In this document: piece by piece, positions 1 through 6,585 of the stretch
How positions within the stretch are numbered: the first letter of the stretch is position 1
How the letters are laid out: the number at the start of each line of letters is the position of its first letter
Assembly (NCBI GenBank): GCA_010031985.1
Contig: RGYP01000063.1
Span: 1 to 8,190, forward strand
Source of the DNA: Gammaproteobacteria bacterium
GTDB lineage: Bacteria > Pseudomonadota > Gammaproteobacteria > Steroidobacterales > Steroidobacteraceae
Direction of reading: 5' to 3'
Length of the DNA stretch: 8,190 bases
Notes under the pieces: model-generated
The model's database searches: none
The model's input: the letters and a program-made list of their open reading frames with translations, nothing else
Told to the model about the DNA's origin: nothing
Position numbers and translations under genes: made by a program

Positions 1-5
1 CGTGA

Positions 6-386
6 TTGTTCTATCACGTCGCGGCGACAAAATTTGCCGACGAATCGTTCGACCTCATCGTCTCGCACAACCTGATGCACGAGATCTCCGCGCCCACGAG
101 GCGCGGCATGCTGCGCGAGAGTCGCCGCCTGCTGCGGCCGGGCGGTGTCTGCGTTCATCAAGACATTCCTCTGCGCTATCAGGGGCTGTCGGAATTTCGC
201 AAGTTCGAGATGTCCTGGGACACGCTCAACAACAACGAACCGTACTGGGAGGTCTACGCCAACGCGGACCTCGAGCCCGAGTTGTTGGCTGCAGGATTCC
301 CCCGCGATTGCATGCACGTCGGCAGTTTGCCCGCCCGCGAAGGCACGCTGCCATGGTTTGTCGCCTGTGCCTGGAGACCATTGTGA
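6..386 (+). CDS. Class I SAM-dependent methyltransferase, C-terminal part (5' end missing or frameshifted)
   Basis: This is the C-terminal half of a class I (Rossmann-fold) methyltransferase that would move a methyl group from S-adenosylmethionine to an unknown acceptor. The visible part carries the post-motif-II segment FADESFDLIVSHNLMHEIS, followed by a helix and the motif-III-like LLRPGGVCVHQD. The N-terminal GxGxG cofactor loop is not in the window. The reading frame has a TGA at 3-5, directly before the first possible codon (TTG at 6), although the family needs more protein upstream. Bases 2-7 read Val-Ile in the neighbouring frame, and dropping one G near position 8 would give V-I-F-Y-H-V, a plausible strand just before the acidic motif. 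The gene may therefore carry a one-base insertion or a sequencing error, or be a pseudogene. Its stop overlaps the start of the aldehyde dehydrogenase (GTGA), so the two are probably co-transcribed. The family is clear; the acceptor is unknown. Confidence 0.72.
   Translation: MFYHVAATKFADESFDLIVSHNLMHEISAPTRRGMLRESRRLLRPGGVCVHQDIPLRYQGLSEFRKFEMSWDTLNNNEPYWEVYANADLEPELLAAGFPRDCMHVGSLPAREGTLPWFVACAWRPL
373..376 (+). promoter_or_regulatory. Ribosome binding site of the aldehyde dehydrogenase
   Basis: GGAG lies six bases before the GTG at 383, inside the 3' end of the methyltransferase gene. It supports GTG 383 as the start. The frame is open upstream to base 2, but that part reads as arginine-rich shadow of the methyltransferase, and the next in-frame ATG (602) would cut into the conserved fold. 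Confidence 0.6.
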
Positions 387-1888
387 CGGTAAGAATTACC
401 CGCACTTTTCCCCTCAACGAACACGTCACGAGCTTTATCGACGGCGCAGCACTCACTCCCAAACCGAACGGTCACGACATCGAGGTCGTCAATCCGACCA
501 CCGAGCAAGTCATCAGTCGCCTGCGCGAAGCCGACGCGGCAGAAGTCGACGCCGCAGTCTCCTCGGCACGGCGCGCCTTCGACTCCGGTCGCTGGCCGCG
601 CATGGACATCACCGAGCGCAAGGACATCCTCTACTCGATCCGCGATCACCTGCGCAAAAACGCGGAGGAGCTCGCTTATCTCGAATGCCTGAACACGGGG
701 TTGCCGCTGCATAGCGTTGCCGTGCACGTGCAGCGGATGGCCCGCAACTTTGAATTCTTTGCCGAGGTTGCGAGCAACGTTCACGGTGAAACCTATACCC
801 AGACCGCAGGCTACCTGACCTACGTCACCCGAGAGCCCAAGGGCGTTGCCGGTTGCATTGCGCCGTGGAACGCGCCGCTCGCGCTTGCCTCGATGCGAGT
901 CGCAACCTGCATTCCCTGGGGCAACACCTGCGTGCTGAAGCCCTCGGAGTACACGCCGCTGTCGATGCGACGCATGGTCGAGATCTTCCACGAAGCGGGC
1001 CTGCCTCCCGGGGTCGTCAATCTCGTCAATGGTCGCGGCGCCGTCACCGGCGATGCGCTCGTCAATCATCCGGGCATCGACATGGTCGGCTTCACAGGCG
1101 GTACCTCGACGGGCCGCGCGATCGCCGCCACGGCGGGCCGCAACCTGAAGCCGGTCGCGCTCGAACTCGGCGGCAAATCCGCGAACATCATCTTCGACAC
1201 CGCCGACGTCGAACGGGCGCTCGATGGCGCACTCGCCGGTATCTTCGGCAACAACGGGCAACAGTGCCTCGCAGGCTCGCGCATTCTGGTGCAGCGCGGC
1301 ATCGCCGATGCACTCATCGAGCGCTTCGTGGCTCGCGCCAGAAAGATCAGGCTCGGCGACCCCCTGTTGCCGACGACCGAGATCGGTCCACTCGCCTTTC
1401 GTCAGCACATGGAGCGCGTACTGTCCTACGTCGACATCGCCAAAGCCGATGGTGCGACCTTGCTGACGGGCGGCAAGCGCTCTGCCGCGCACGATAAAGG
1501 CTGGTTCATCGAACCCACCGCCGTGATGGCCCCCGCCAACGACGCGCGGGTCTGCCAAGAAGAAATCTTTGGCCCGTTCGCCACGTTTCTCACCTTCGAT
1601 ACGCTGGATGAAGCCATTCGCATCGCCAACGATTCGAAGTTCGGCCTCGTCAATTACGTGTGGTCGGAAGACCTCAAAACCGTCATGCGTTGCTCGCGCG
1701 ACATTCGAGCCGGTACCGTATGGGTCAACACCCCGATGATGCGCGAGCTGCGCGCCCCGTTCGGGGGTTACAAGGAGTCGGGTATCGGACGCGACGGCCC
1801 GCAGGCGAGCCTCGAGTTCTTCACCGAATTGAAGTCGACCATCATCCCGATCGACGGCGTGAAGATGCACCGCTACGGCGCTTCCTGA
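383..1888 (+). CDS. NAD(P)-dependent aldehyde dehydrogenase, HpaE-like
   Basis: A full-length aldehyde dehydrogenase of 501 residues, the usual family size, oxidising an aldehyde to the acid with NAD(P)+ in the cytoplasm. All catalytic elements are visible: PWN with the oxyanion Asn163, the cofactor-binding VLKPSE with Lys186, the Rossmann loop GFTGGTSTG (237-244), the general base Glu261 in LELGGKS, the nucleophile Cys295 in NNGQQCLAGSR, EEIFGPF, and FGGYKESGIGRDG near the C-terminus. NFEFFAEV (about 122-129), the AGSR after the cysteine, and MRELRAPFGGYK resemble 5-carboxymethyl-2-hydroxymuconate semialdehyde dehydrogenase (HpaE) and the related hydroxymuconic semialdehyde and betaine aldehyde dehydrogenases. 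No ring-cleavage genes are nearby, so the substrate is open. GTG 383 is chosen because of the GGAG six bases upstream and the GTGA overlap with the methyltransferase stop. The 3' end overlaps the convergent VOC gene by 47 bases. Confidence 0.93.
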   Translation: MTVRITRTFPLNEHVTSFIDGAALTPKPNGHDIEVVNPTTEQVISRLREADAAEVDAAVSSARRAFDSGRWPRMDITERKDILYSIRDHLRKNAEELAYLECLNTGLPLHSVAVHVQRMARNFEFFAEVASNVHGETYTQTAGYLTYVTREPKGVAGCIAPWNAPLALASMRVATCIPWGNTCVLKPSEYTPLSMRRMVEIFHEAGLPPGVVNLVNGRGAVTGDALVNHPGIDMVGFTGGTSTGRAIAATAGRNLKPVALELGGKSANIIFDTADVERALDGALAGIFGNNGQQCLAGSRILVQRGIADALIERFVARARKIRLGDPLLPTTEIGPLAFRQHMERVLSYVDIAKADGATLLTGGKRSAAHDKGWFIEPTAVMAPANDARVCQEEIFGPFATFLTFDTLDEAIRIANDSKFGLVNYVWSEDLKTVMRCSRDIRAGTVWVNTPMMRELRAPFGGYKESGIGRDGPQASLEFFTELKSTIIPIDGVKMHRYGAS

Positions 1889-2426
1889 GCGCGGCTTTGC
1901 GCGCGTTCGACACTGATCGCAGTCCCGGAAATCGGTTCGACAGCGTCATCGTCCCCGCGCGGACGTTCTGGATGAAATTGACGAGTACTCCGTTCGGGTC
2001 GCGCAGTGTCATCTCCTTCGAAAGCACCTGGCGCTCGGCAATTTCGAGCAAGGTTGGCGGACAAAGAATTCGCAGTTTCAGCCTCTTCGCGCCGCGATGC
2101 ACGGCATCGACGTCGGGCGTATGGAAAACGAGACAAGCCTCGCCCGCGTTAGCCTGCGCGAGCGTGCGCGGACGAACCCGTGGTGGCGAGGGACGGCGCA
2201 GCTCGAAGAGCCCGACCATGCCCCAATCGACGTCTTCCGATTGCAGGATGACCCAACGTACCGTGCCCGGCGGTGCGCCGAGAAGTCGGAAAATCGCCGG
2301 TACTTCCTTGCCCATCTTGCCCTGCACCCAGACGTTGAGTCCGAGCACGTCACGATAGAAGCGCAAGGACTTCTTCATGTCGGTGACGATGATTGCAGTG
2401 CGTTTGAGCGGTGTGACGAGTGACAT
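1842..2426 (-). CDS. VOC (glyoxalase/bleomycin-resistance fold) protein lacking most metal ligands
   Basis: A 194-residue protein with two beta-alpha-beta-beta-beta modules of the vicinal oxygen chelate fold. Module one holds IIVTDMKKSLRFYRDVLGLNV (about 12-32); module two holds ACLVFHTPDVDAV (97-109) and ends in LRDPNGVLVNFIQN (141-154). Aligned by eye to glyoxalase I, the four metal positions (His, Glu, His, Glu) are Arg9, Glu75, Cys98 and Asn150, so only Glu75 is kept. Classical metal-dependent lyase or dioxygenase chemistry is therefore unlikely, and a ligand-binding or metal-free role is more plausible. Residues 155-194 form a basic Arg/Ser-rich tail beyond the fold; its last part is read from DNA antisense to the dehydrogenase's 3' end and may have no function. 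An in-frame ATG exists at 2459, but the one at 2426 has GGGGAG six bases upstream and starts right before the first strand. The gene is divergent from the amidase. Confidence 0.85.
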   Translation of the reverse strand: MSLVTPLKRTAIIVTDMKKSLRFYRDVLGLNVWVQGKMGKEVPAIFRLLGAPPGTVRWVILQSEDVDWGMVGLFELRRPSPPRVRPRTLAQANAGEACLVFHTPDVDAVHRGAKRLKLRILCPPTLLEIAERQVLSKEMTLRDPNGVLVNFIQNVRAGTMTLSNRFPGLRSVSNARKAALRKRRSGASSRRRSG

Positions 2427-2432
2427 GGGCGA

Positions 2433-2438
2433 CTCCCC
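2433..2438 (-). promoter_or_regulatory. Ribosome binding site of the VOC gene
   Basis: On the minus strand GGGGAG stands six bases before the ATG whose first base is 2426. This favours that codon over the in-frame ATG at 2459. Confidence 0.6.
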
Positions 2439-2482
2439 TGCGAGGGTGATACTCTGCATTGAACCGATGCTTCGATGTTAGC

Positions 2483-2486
2483 GGAG
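2483..2486 (+). promoter_or_regulatory. Ribosome binding site of the amidase gene
   Basis: GGAG stands six bases before ATG 2493. The earlier in-frame ATG at 2475 has no comparable site, so 2493 is taken as the start. Confidence 0.58.
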
Positions 2487-2492
2487 CCAAAG

Positions 2493-3575
2493 ATGATCGA
2501 GCCTTGGAATCTCACGGTCGTGCAACCGGCGGTCAAGCCGGTATTCAAGGGCGACGCGCCGCTGCGCCGCGACGCGCTGCGCGAGAATCTCGAGCGCGCC
2601 TGCCAACACGTCAGAACCGCGCAACGCTATTCCCGCAGCAAGGTCGTCGTGTTTCCGGAGTTTTTTTTGCATGGCTTTCAGCCGGGACGCAGCAATGCCG
2701 ACTGGATCGACGCCAGTCTGCGGCTCGATGGCCCGGAGCTTGCGCAACTTGGCGCGGCGGCGAAGGCCGCGGGCTGCTACGTCGCCGGCATGATCTACGA
2801 AGTGCTCGATGACTTTCCCGGCCGCTTCTGGAACACCGCGTTCATTCTCGACCCGCAGGGACGGGTCGCCCTCATCTATCGCAAGTTGTACGCGATGACC
2901 GGCAAGACTCGGCCCGGTGACGTCTACGACGAATACGTTCGTCGCTACGGCGGCCCCCATGCGCTCTTTCCGGTGTTGCGCACGCCGTACGGCAATCTCG
3001 GCTGCCTCGTCTGCTACGACATCAACTTCCCGGAGGTCGCTCGCTGTCTCGCGCTCAACGGCGCCGAGATCCTGTTGCACATCTCGAGCGAGGGACGCAG
3101 CGGCTATCACCTGCCCGACGGCGGTTGGGAGCTCGCCCGACGCGTGCGCGCCTATGAAAACCACGCCTATCTCGCGATGTCGAACTGCGGCCCCAACATC
3201 GACGGCGAAGCGCCCGAGGACGTCTCGCACGGCCACTCGCAGGTGATCCACTTCGAGGGCAAGGTGCTCAACATGGCCGAGTCCGCCGGTGAAACTTTGA
3301 TCACCGCCGAGATCGACATCGAGGCTTTGCGGCGCAGAAGATCTCGCGCCAGCCTCAATTTTTTGGCCGAACTGTCTACCGGCATCCACGCACCGATCTA
3401 CGCGGCGGCGCGTCACTGGCCTCTCAACGGCTGGGCGCAGACACCGGGAACAGGCGTTGCGGAAAACCGCAAAGTCGAAGCGGAGGTCATCGCCGATCTC
3501 ACGCGCCGCGGAGTGCTGACGGCTCCGACGACACTCGAAGCGCAGGGCGTCGGGCGGCTGTCGCAACAGGAATGA
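2493..3575 (+). CDS. Nitrilase-superfamily carbon-nitrogen hydrolase (amidase type)
   Basis: A 360-residue cytoplasmic enzyme of the CN-hydrolase superfamily, which hydrolyses amides, nitriles or carbamoyl compounds through a Glu-Lys-Cys triad. The triad is complete: Glu56 in VVVFPEFF, Lys131 in LIYRKLY and Cys174 in CLVCYDINFPEVAR. The protein is longer than minimal omega-amidases (about 270 residues). The extra length lies in an insertion after the catalytic Lys (YDEYVRRYGGPHALFPV, about 145-161) and in an extended C-terminus (about 300-360). This resembles formamidase or aliphatic-amidase-sized members more than true nitrilases, but the substrate cannot be assigned. Codons 57-59, directly after Glu56, contain a run of eight T, unusual in this GC-rich gene. 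The stop overlaps the start of the binding protein (ATGA), so the two are translationally coupled, and an imported amide or peptide-like compound is a reasonable but unproven substrate. Confidence 0.9.
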   Translation: MIEPWNLTVVQPAVKPVFKGDAPLRRDALRENLERACQHVRTAQRYSRSKVVVFPEFFLHGFQPGRSNADWIDASLRLDGPELAQLGAAAKAAGCYVAGMIYEVLDDFPGRFWNTAFILDPQGRVALIYRKLYAMTGKTRPGDVYDEYVRRYGGPHALFPVLRTPYGNLGCLVCYDINFPEVARCLALNGAEILLHISSEGRSGYHLPDGGWELARRVRAYENHAYLAMSNCGPNIDGEAPEDVSHGHSQVIHFEGKVLNMAESAGETLITAEIDIEALRRRRSRASLNFLAELSTGIHAPIYAAARHWPLNGWAQTPGTGVAENRKVEAEVIADLTRRGVLTAPTTLEAQGVGRLSQQE

Positions 3576-5239
3576 GCCCACGACGTGACCCGCCGCGAGT
3601 GACGCTCAAGTTCCGCCTCGCGCCTTGGCCGCGCGCCGCGCTCTGGGGGCGTGCGGTGCTCGCCGCCGCCTTGATGCTGCAAGCGTCGGTCACGCAAGCA
3701 GGTGGTGTGCTGCGCACCGGCCATCCTGGGGAGCCCGACTCCCTCGACCCGCACACCTCGGTGTCGGCGCCCGCACTCATCGTGCAGAACGACCTGTTCG
3801 AGAGTCTTCTTACGCTCGATGCGCGAGGCCGACCGGTACCGGGCGCCGCGCTGCGCTACACGGTCAGCGCCGATGGTCGCGTGTACACTTTCACGCTTCG
3901 CGAAGGTCTGACGTACTCCGACGGCAGAGCGATCAGCGCCGCCGATTTCGTCTGGTCCATTCGCAGACTTGCCGACCCCGCGACGGCCTCCACGGGCCTT
4001 GCAGCCTGGATCGATCTTTTGGAGAACGGGCGTGCGATTCTGCGCGGCGAGAGTTCACCGAATTCTTTGGGCGTCGAGGCGCCGGACGAGCGCACCGTAC
4101 GCATTCGTTTGACCAGGGCGGCGCCGTGGTTTCCGGCGATCGTCGCCTTCCCCGTATTCGCACCGCTACCGCGCCACGTCATCGAGCGCTACGGACGCGC
4201 CTGGACACGCCCCGAGAACATGGTAGTCAACGGTCCGTTCATGATTCAGAGCTGGACACCCGGACAAGCGGTACGCGTCGTGAAAAATTCGCGCTTCCAT
4301 GCCGCCGCAAGCGTACGTCTCGATGGCGTCGAATACGTTTCGGTCAGCGATCAAAATACGGGCGTGCGTTTGTTTCTCGACGGTCGACTCGACACCGTGA
4401 CGAACTTTCCCCCGGAAAAACTCGACGATCTGCGGCGTAGCCGTCCGCGTGAACTGCGACTCGCGCCCTCGCTCGGCGTTACGGCCTACGTGTTCAATCA
4501 TCGATTGACGAAGTTTCGTGATCCGCGGGTTCGCGAGGCACTCTCGATCGCCATCGATCGTCAGATGCTGACGACGAAAATCGTTCGGGCGGGCGATCAA
4601 CCGGCGCTCGGCATCGTCGCACCCTCGATCAGCGCCCTGCCTGCGAGCGGGACCACGAACGGCGGCGCGAACGGCGGTCTTCGTCGTACCGCACAACTTG
4701 AGCGTGCGCGGACGCTGCTGCGCGCCGCCGGATACACCACCGCGAGGCCCCTCGAAGTCGAACTGCTTTATCACACGAGCGAAGAGCACAAGAAAGTCGC
4801 CGTCGCCGTCGCAGCGATGTGGCAGGCCGCGGGCGTCCGCGTCGCCTTGCGCAACGCCGAACGCCAGGTCGTCGAAGCGGCGAGCCGACAAGGTGACTTC
4901 GAAATCGTGCGCGCTGCATGGTTCTCGCCGTACCCGGACGCAAGCGGATTCTTCGCCTATCTGCGTCAAGGCAGCCCCTCGAACGCCGGAGCCTACGAAA
5001 ACCCGCAATTCGAGGACACGCTGGAGCGTTCGGCGCGCATCGTCGACCCTGCCGAGCGACGCCGACTGCAGCGCGCCGCCGAAGAAATACTGCAGCGTGA
5101 TCATGCGGCGATTCCGCTCTATCACATCGTCAGTCGTCGCCTCGTCTCACAGCGTGTGATCGGCTGGCAAGATGAAAGTCTCTCGGCCATCAGACCCGCG
5201 CGCTGGTTGGACCTGCGCACCTCCGTTGAAGGAAAATGA
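3572..5239 (+). CDS. Extracellular solute-binding protein, family 5 (OppA/DppA type)
   Basis: A 555-residue periplasmic binding protein of the type that presents peptides, nickel or other solutes to an ABC importer. A Sec signal peptide is visible: a long basic N-region (RRDPPR to WGR), a hydrophobic core AVLAAALMLQA (about 28-38) and a likely signal peptidase I cut after TQA (Ala43). There is no lipobox cysteine. Family signatures follow: DSLDPH (about 56-61), TLREGLTYSDGRAISAADFV with a following WSIRRLAD (start of the SBP_bac_5 domain), VVNGPFMIQSWTPG, FRDPRVREALSIAIDR, and a C-terminal HTSEEHKKVAVAVAAMWQAAGV segment. A small Gly/Asn-rich stretch, TNGGANGG, sits near residue 365. The start ATG 3572 overlaps the amidase stop; AGGA abuts the ATG with almost no spacing, so translation probably depends on coupling. 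No permease or ATPase gene is adjacent, so the importer partner must lie elsewhere or the protein works alone. Confidence 0.92.
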   Translation: MSPRRDPPRVTLKFRLAPWPRAALWGRAVLAAALMLQASVTQAGGVLRTGHPGEPDSLDPHTSVSAPALIVQNDLFESLLTLDARGRPVPGAALRYTVSADGRVYTFTLREGLTYSDGRAISAADFVWSIRRLADPATASTGLAAWIDLLENGRAILRGESSPNSLGVEAPDERTVRIRLTRAAPWFPAIVAFPVFAPLPRHVIERYGRAWTRPENMVVNGPFMIQSWTPGQAVRVVKNSRFHAAASVRLDGVEYVSVSDQNTGVRLFLDGRLDTVTNFPPEKLDDLRRSRPRELRLAPSLGVTAYVFNHRLTKFRDPRVREALSIAIDRQMLTTKIVRAGDQPALGIVAPSISALPASGTTNGGANGGLRRTAQLERARTLLRAAGYTTARPLEVELLYHTSEEHKKVAVAVAAMWQAAGVRVALRNAERQVVEAASRQGDFEIVRAAWFSPYPDASGFFAYLRQGSPSNAGAYENPQFEDTLERSARIVDPAERRRLQRAAEEILQRDHAAIPLYHIVSRRLVSQRVIGWQDESLSAIRPARWLDLRTSVEGK

Positions 5240-5243
5240 ACCC

Positions 5244-5861
5244 ATGATCGATCTGCACACCGTCGCGACTGCCAACGGCTACAAGGCCTCCATCATGCTC
5301 GAGGAGGTCGGCCTTCCCTATCGAGTCACCGCCTACGATTTGCTCAAGGGTGAGAACTTCAAACCGGAGCTGCTTGCAATCAATCGCGTCGGCCGTCTGC
5401 CGGTGATCGTCGATCACGGCGTCGAGGGCGAATCTCTGGCGGTGTACGGGTCTGCCGCCATCTTGCAGTATCTGGCCGATAAAACCGGGCAACTGCTGCC
5501 CAAAGAAATGCGGGCGCGCGCCAAGGTCCTGGAATGGATGGGCATCATCTCGAGCGACATCGCGCCCGCGTACAGCGGGCAGTTCGTGTTCAACGTCGTC
5601 GCCCAGGAAAAACAGCCATGGGCGGTGGCGTTCTACGACAGGCTGTGTAGTCGCATGGCGCAAACGCTGGAAGATCAGCTGGCACTCACGCCCTTCCTGG
5701 CGGGCGACGAGTACAGCATTGCCGACATCTTGGCGTACCCGGTCGCGACCGTATCGATGAAGCGCTACCCCGGCAATCTCGATGCGCATCCGAACCTCGC
5801 CCGTTGGGCGGCAACGATCGGGACGCGCCCCGCCGTGCAGCGCGGCATGTCGGTACCCTGA
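5244..5861 (+). CDS. Glutathione S-transferase family protein, YfcG/Ure2-like
   Basis: A 205-residue protein with an N-terminal thioredoxin-like domain and a C-terminal all-helical domain, the usual GST size. The start MIDLHTVATANGYK matches the T-x-N (Thr9, Asn11) active-site motif of the nu-class/YfcG and Ure2p-like group. The cis-proline motif is VGRLPVIVDH (Pro53), and the C-terminal FLAGDEYSIADI helix is the GST N-capping/hydrophobic staple motif. Relatives act as glutathione-disulfide reductases or thiol transferases. The usual acidic-Ser pair that holds the glutathione gamma-glutamyl group (FESGAIL in YfcG) reads YGSAAIL here, so Gly69 replaces the acidic residue and glutathione binding may be altered. 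ATG 5244 is chosen over an earlier in-frame codon because AAGGA lies ten bases upstream and the fold starts there. The gene begins four bases after the binding-protein stop, so it is probably the third gene of that operon. Confidence 0.9.
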   Translation: MIDLHTVATANGYKASIMLEEVGLPYRVTAYDLLKGENFKPELLAINRVGRLPVIVDHGVEGESLAVYGSAAILQYLADKTGQLLPKEMRARAKVLEWMGIISSDIAPAYSGQFVFNVVAQEKQPWAVAFYDRLCSRMAQTLEDQLALTPFLAGDEYSIADILAYPVATVSMKRYPGNLDAHPNLARWAATIGTRPAVQRGMSVP

Positions 5862-5877
5862 GAGAACGCGCTCTCAG
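5858..5877. terminator. Hairpin between convergent genes, possible bidirectional terminator
   Basis: CTGAGAG (5858-5864) and CTCTCAG (5871-5877) form a perfect seven-base-pair stem with a six-base loop. The transferase TGA (5859-5861) lies in the left arm and the membrane-protein TGA, read on the minus strand (5874-5876), in the right arm, so the structure ends both genes. No T-tract follows on either side, so it is not a classical intrinsic terminator; it may instead stabilise the 3' ends of both transcripts. Confidence 0.5.
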
Positions 5878-6545
5878 CCGAGCGAGGGCTTGGTGATTCC
5901 GACCCACGCGGCGACGACGAGCAGCGCCCAGATCGCCAGTACGAAAGGCCGAGTGCGGCGGAAGCCGCGCTCGATGTCGGCTTCGAGTTCGGGAGTCGAG
6001 CCTGCGGCGAGTGCTCGACGCAAGGCAGGGCCGATCGGCTTGCCGCGCACGCGAATCATGATGCCGCAGAAAATCAGCAGCGCGAACAGCAGGAATTTGA
6101 TCGAGATCCAATCGGCAAACAGATGCCCGGTACCCCGAAAACCCTGCCATGCATCCCACAAGAGCCCGAGCGACAACACCACCCGCCATGCAAGATCGAG
6201 CTTGCGCAAACGGTCGGCACGCGGCGTACCCTGAAAATGATGGATGGCCCACACCATCGACAGCCACGCCGCAGCGATTACCCAGAGGATGATCAGACCG
6301 ACGTCGGGCAGTCGTACGACGCCCACTTCGCGAGCCAGCGTGTAGCCGACCGGCAGCATCAGCACGAGGCAGTATCGCGGCACCTGGTCGATCCAGCCCA
6401 TGATGCGTACCGCCATACCCCGCGCCTCGCGCGACAACGTGCCGTCACGTACAAAGCGTGCGGCATAAAAAACCCCGAGGTCGGCGCCCAACCAGTAAAC
6501 GAACAACAGCAGGTGCGCGAGTTTGAGCAGGACGTATTCGTTCAT
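5874..6545 (-). CDS. Uncharacterised six-helix integral membrane protein
   Basis: A 223-residue inner-membrane protein whose function I do not recognise. Six hydrophobic segments are visible, at about 4-30, 56-76, 82-103, 117-136, 145-166 and 198-218. Features that look conserved are His11 and the VYWLGADLGV block in helix 1, HH at 102-103 after helix 3, and GITK at the C-terminus. The histidine in helix 1 and the overall layout are loosely like CopD/DUF2269-type membrane proteins, but this is only a resemblance by eye. The relic gene across the divergent promoter is a paralogue: it shares VYWLGADLGV and aligns without gaps at the C-terminus. The ATG at 6545 lies eight bases after a TAGAAT box on the minus strand with no Shine-Dalgarno, so the mRNA is probably leaderless or nearly so. 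The 3' end faces the transferase across a hairpin. Confidence 0.82.
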   Translation of the reverse strand: MNEYVLLKLAHLLLFVYWLGADLGVFYAARFVRDGTLSREARGMAVRIMGWIDQVPRYCLVLMLPVGYTLAREVGVVRLPDVGLIILWVIAAAWLSMVWAIHHFQGTPRADRLRKLDLAWRVVLSLGLLWDAWQGFRGTGHLFADWISIKFLLFALLIFCGIMIRVRGKPIGPALRRALAAGSTPELEADIERGFRRTRPFVLAIWALLVVAAWVGITKPSLG

Positions 6546-6553
6546 GACCGGCC

Positions 6554-6579
6554 ATTCTACTCAAGGCTTGCCGTAGAAT
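6554..6579. promoter_or_regulatory. Divergent promoter dyad with two TAGAAT boxes
   Basis: ATTCTAC (6554-6560) and GTAGAAT (6573-6579) form a perfect seven-base inverted repeat, with a smaller palindrome CAAGGCTTG (6562-6570) nested almost concentrically. Each arm contains TAGAAT reading outward, a good -10 match. On the plus strand it ends six bases before ATG 6586, which puts the expected transcription start on the A of the ATG; on the minus strand the gap is eight bases. No clear -35 is visible for either. The dyad could equally be a repressor site covering both promoters. Confidence 0.48.
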
Positions 6580-6585
6580 CGCCGC

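Larger units (their letters stand above)
2427..2492. promoter_or_regulatory. Divergent intergenic region between the VOC and amidase genes
   Basis: This 66-bp gap separates two divergent start codons, so it should hold promoters for both directions. I see no confident -35/-10 pair on either strand; a TTGAAC hexamer at 2459-2464 has no good partner. The identifiable signals are the two ribosome binding sites described separately. Confidence 0.4.

Noticed and set aside
2..382. N-terminal extension of the aldehyde dehydrogenase frame to base 2
   Set aside because: The extra residues are arginine-rich and coincide with the better-supported methyltransferase frame; a GGAG-preceded GTG at 383 and the normal family length fit the shorter start.
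254..1870. Long open frame of 538 codons antisense to the aldehyde dehydrogenase
   Set aside because: Its translation shows no recognisable domain, and long antisense frames are expected opposite GC-rich genes; the sense strand encodes a complete catalytic dehydrogenase.
2459..2464. TTGAAC as a -35 box for the amidase promoter
   Set aside because: No acceptable -10 hexamer occurs 16-18 bases downstream before the ribosome binding site.
2478..3581. Long open frame antisense to the amidase
   Set aside because: It mirrors the full amidase gene, has no recognisable motif, and the sense frame carries the whole Glu-Lys-Cys triad.
4655..4685. AACGGCGGCGCGAACGGCGG as a possible repeat element
   Set aside because: It is two in-frame copies of a short Asn-Gly-Gly unit in a surface-type linker of the binding protein, with no sign of mobility or longer periodicity.
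4166..5125. Open frame of 319 codons antisense to the binding protein
   Set aside because: It has no recognisable family features and lies fully inside a well-supported gene.
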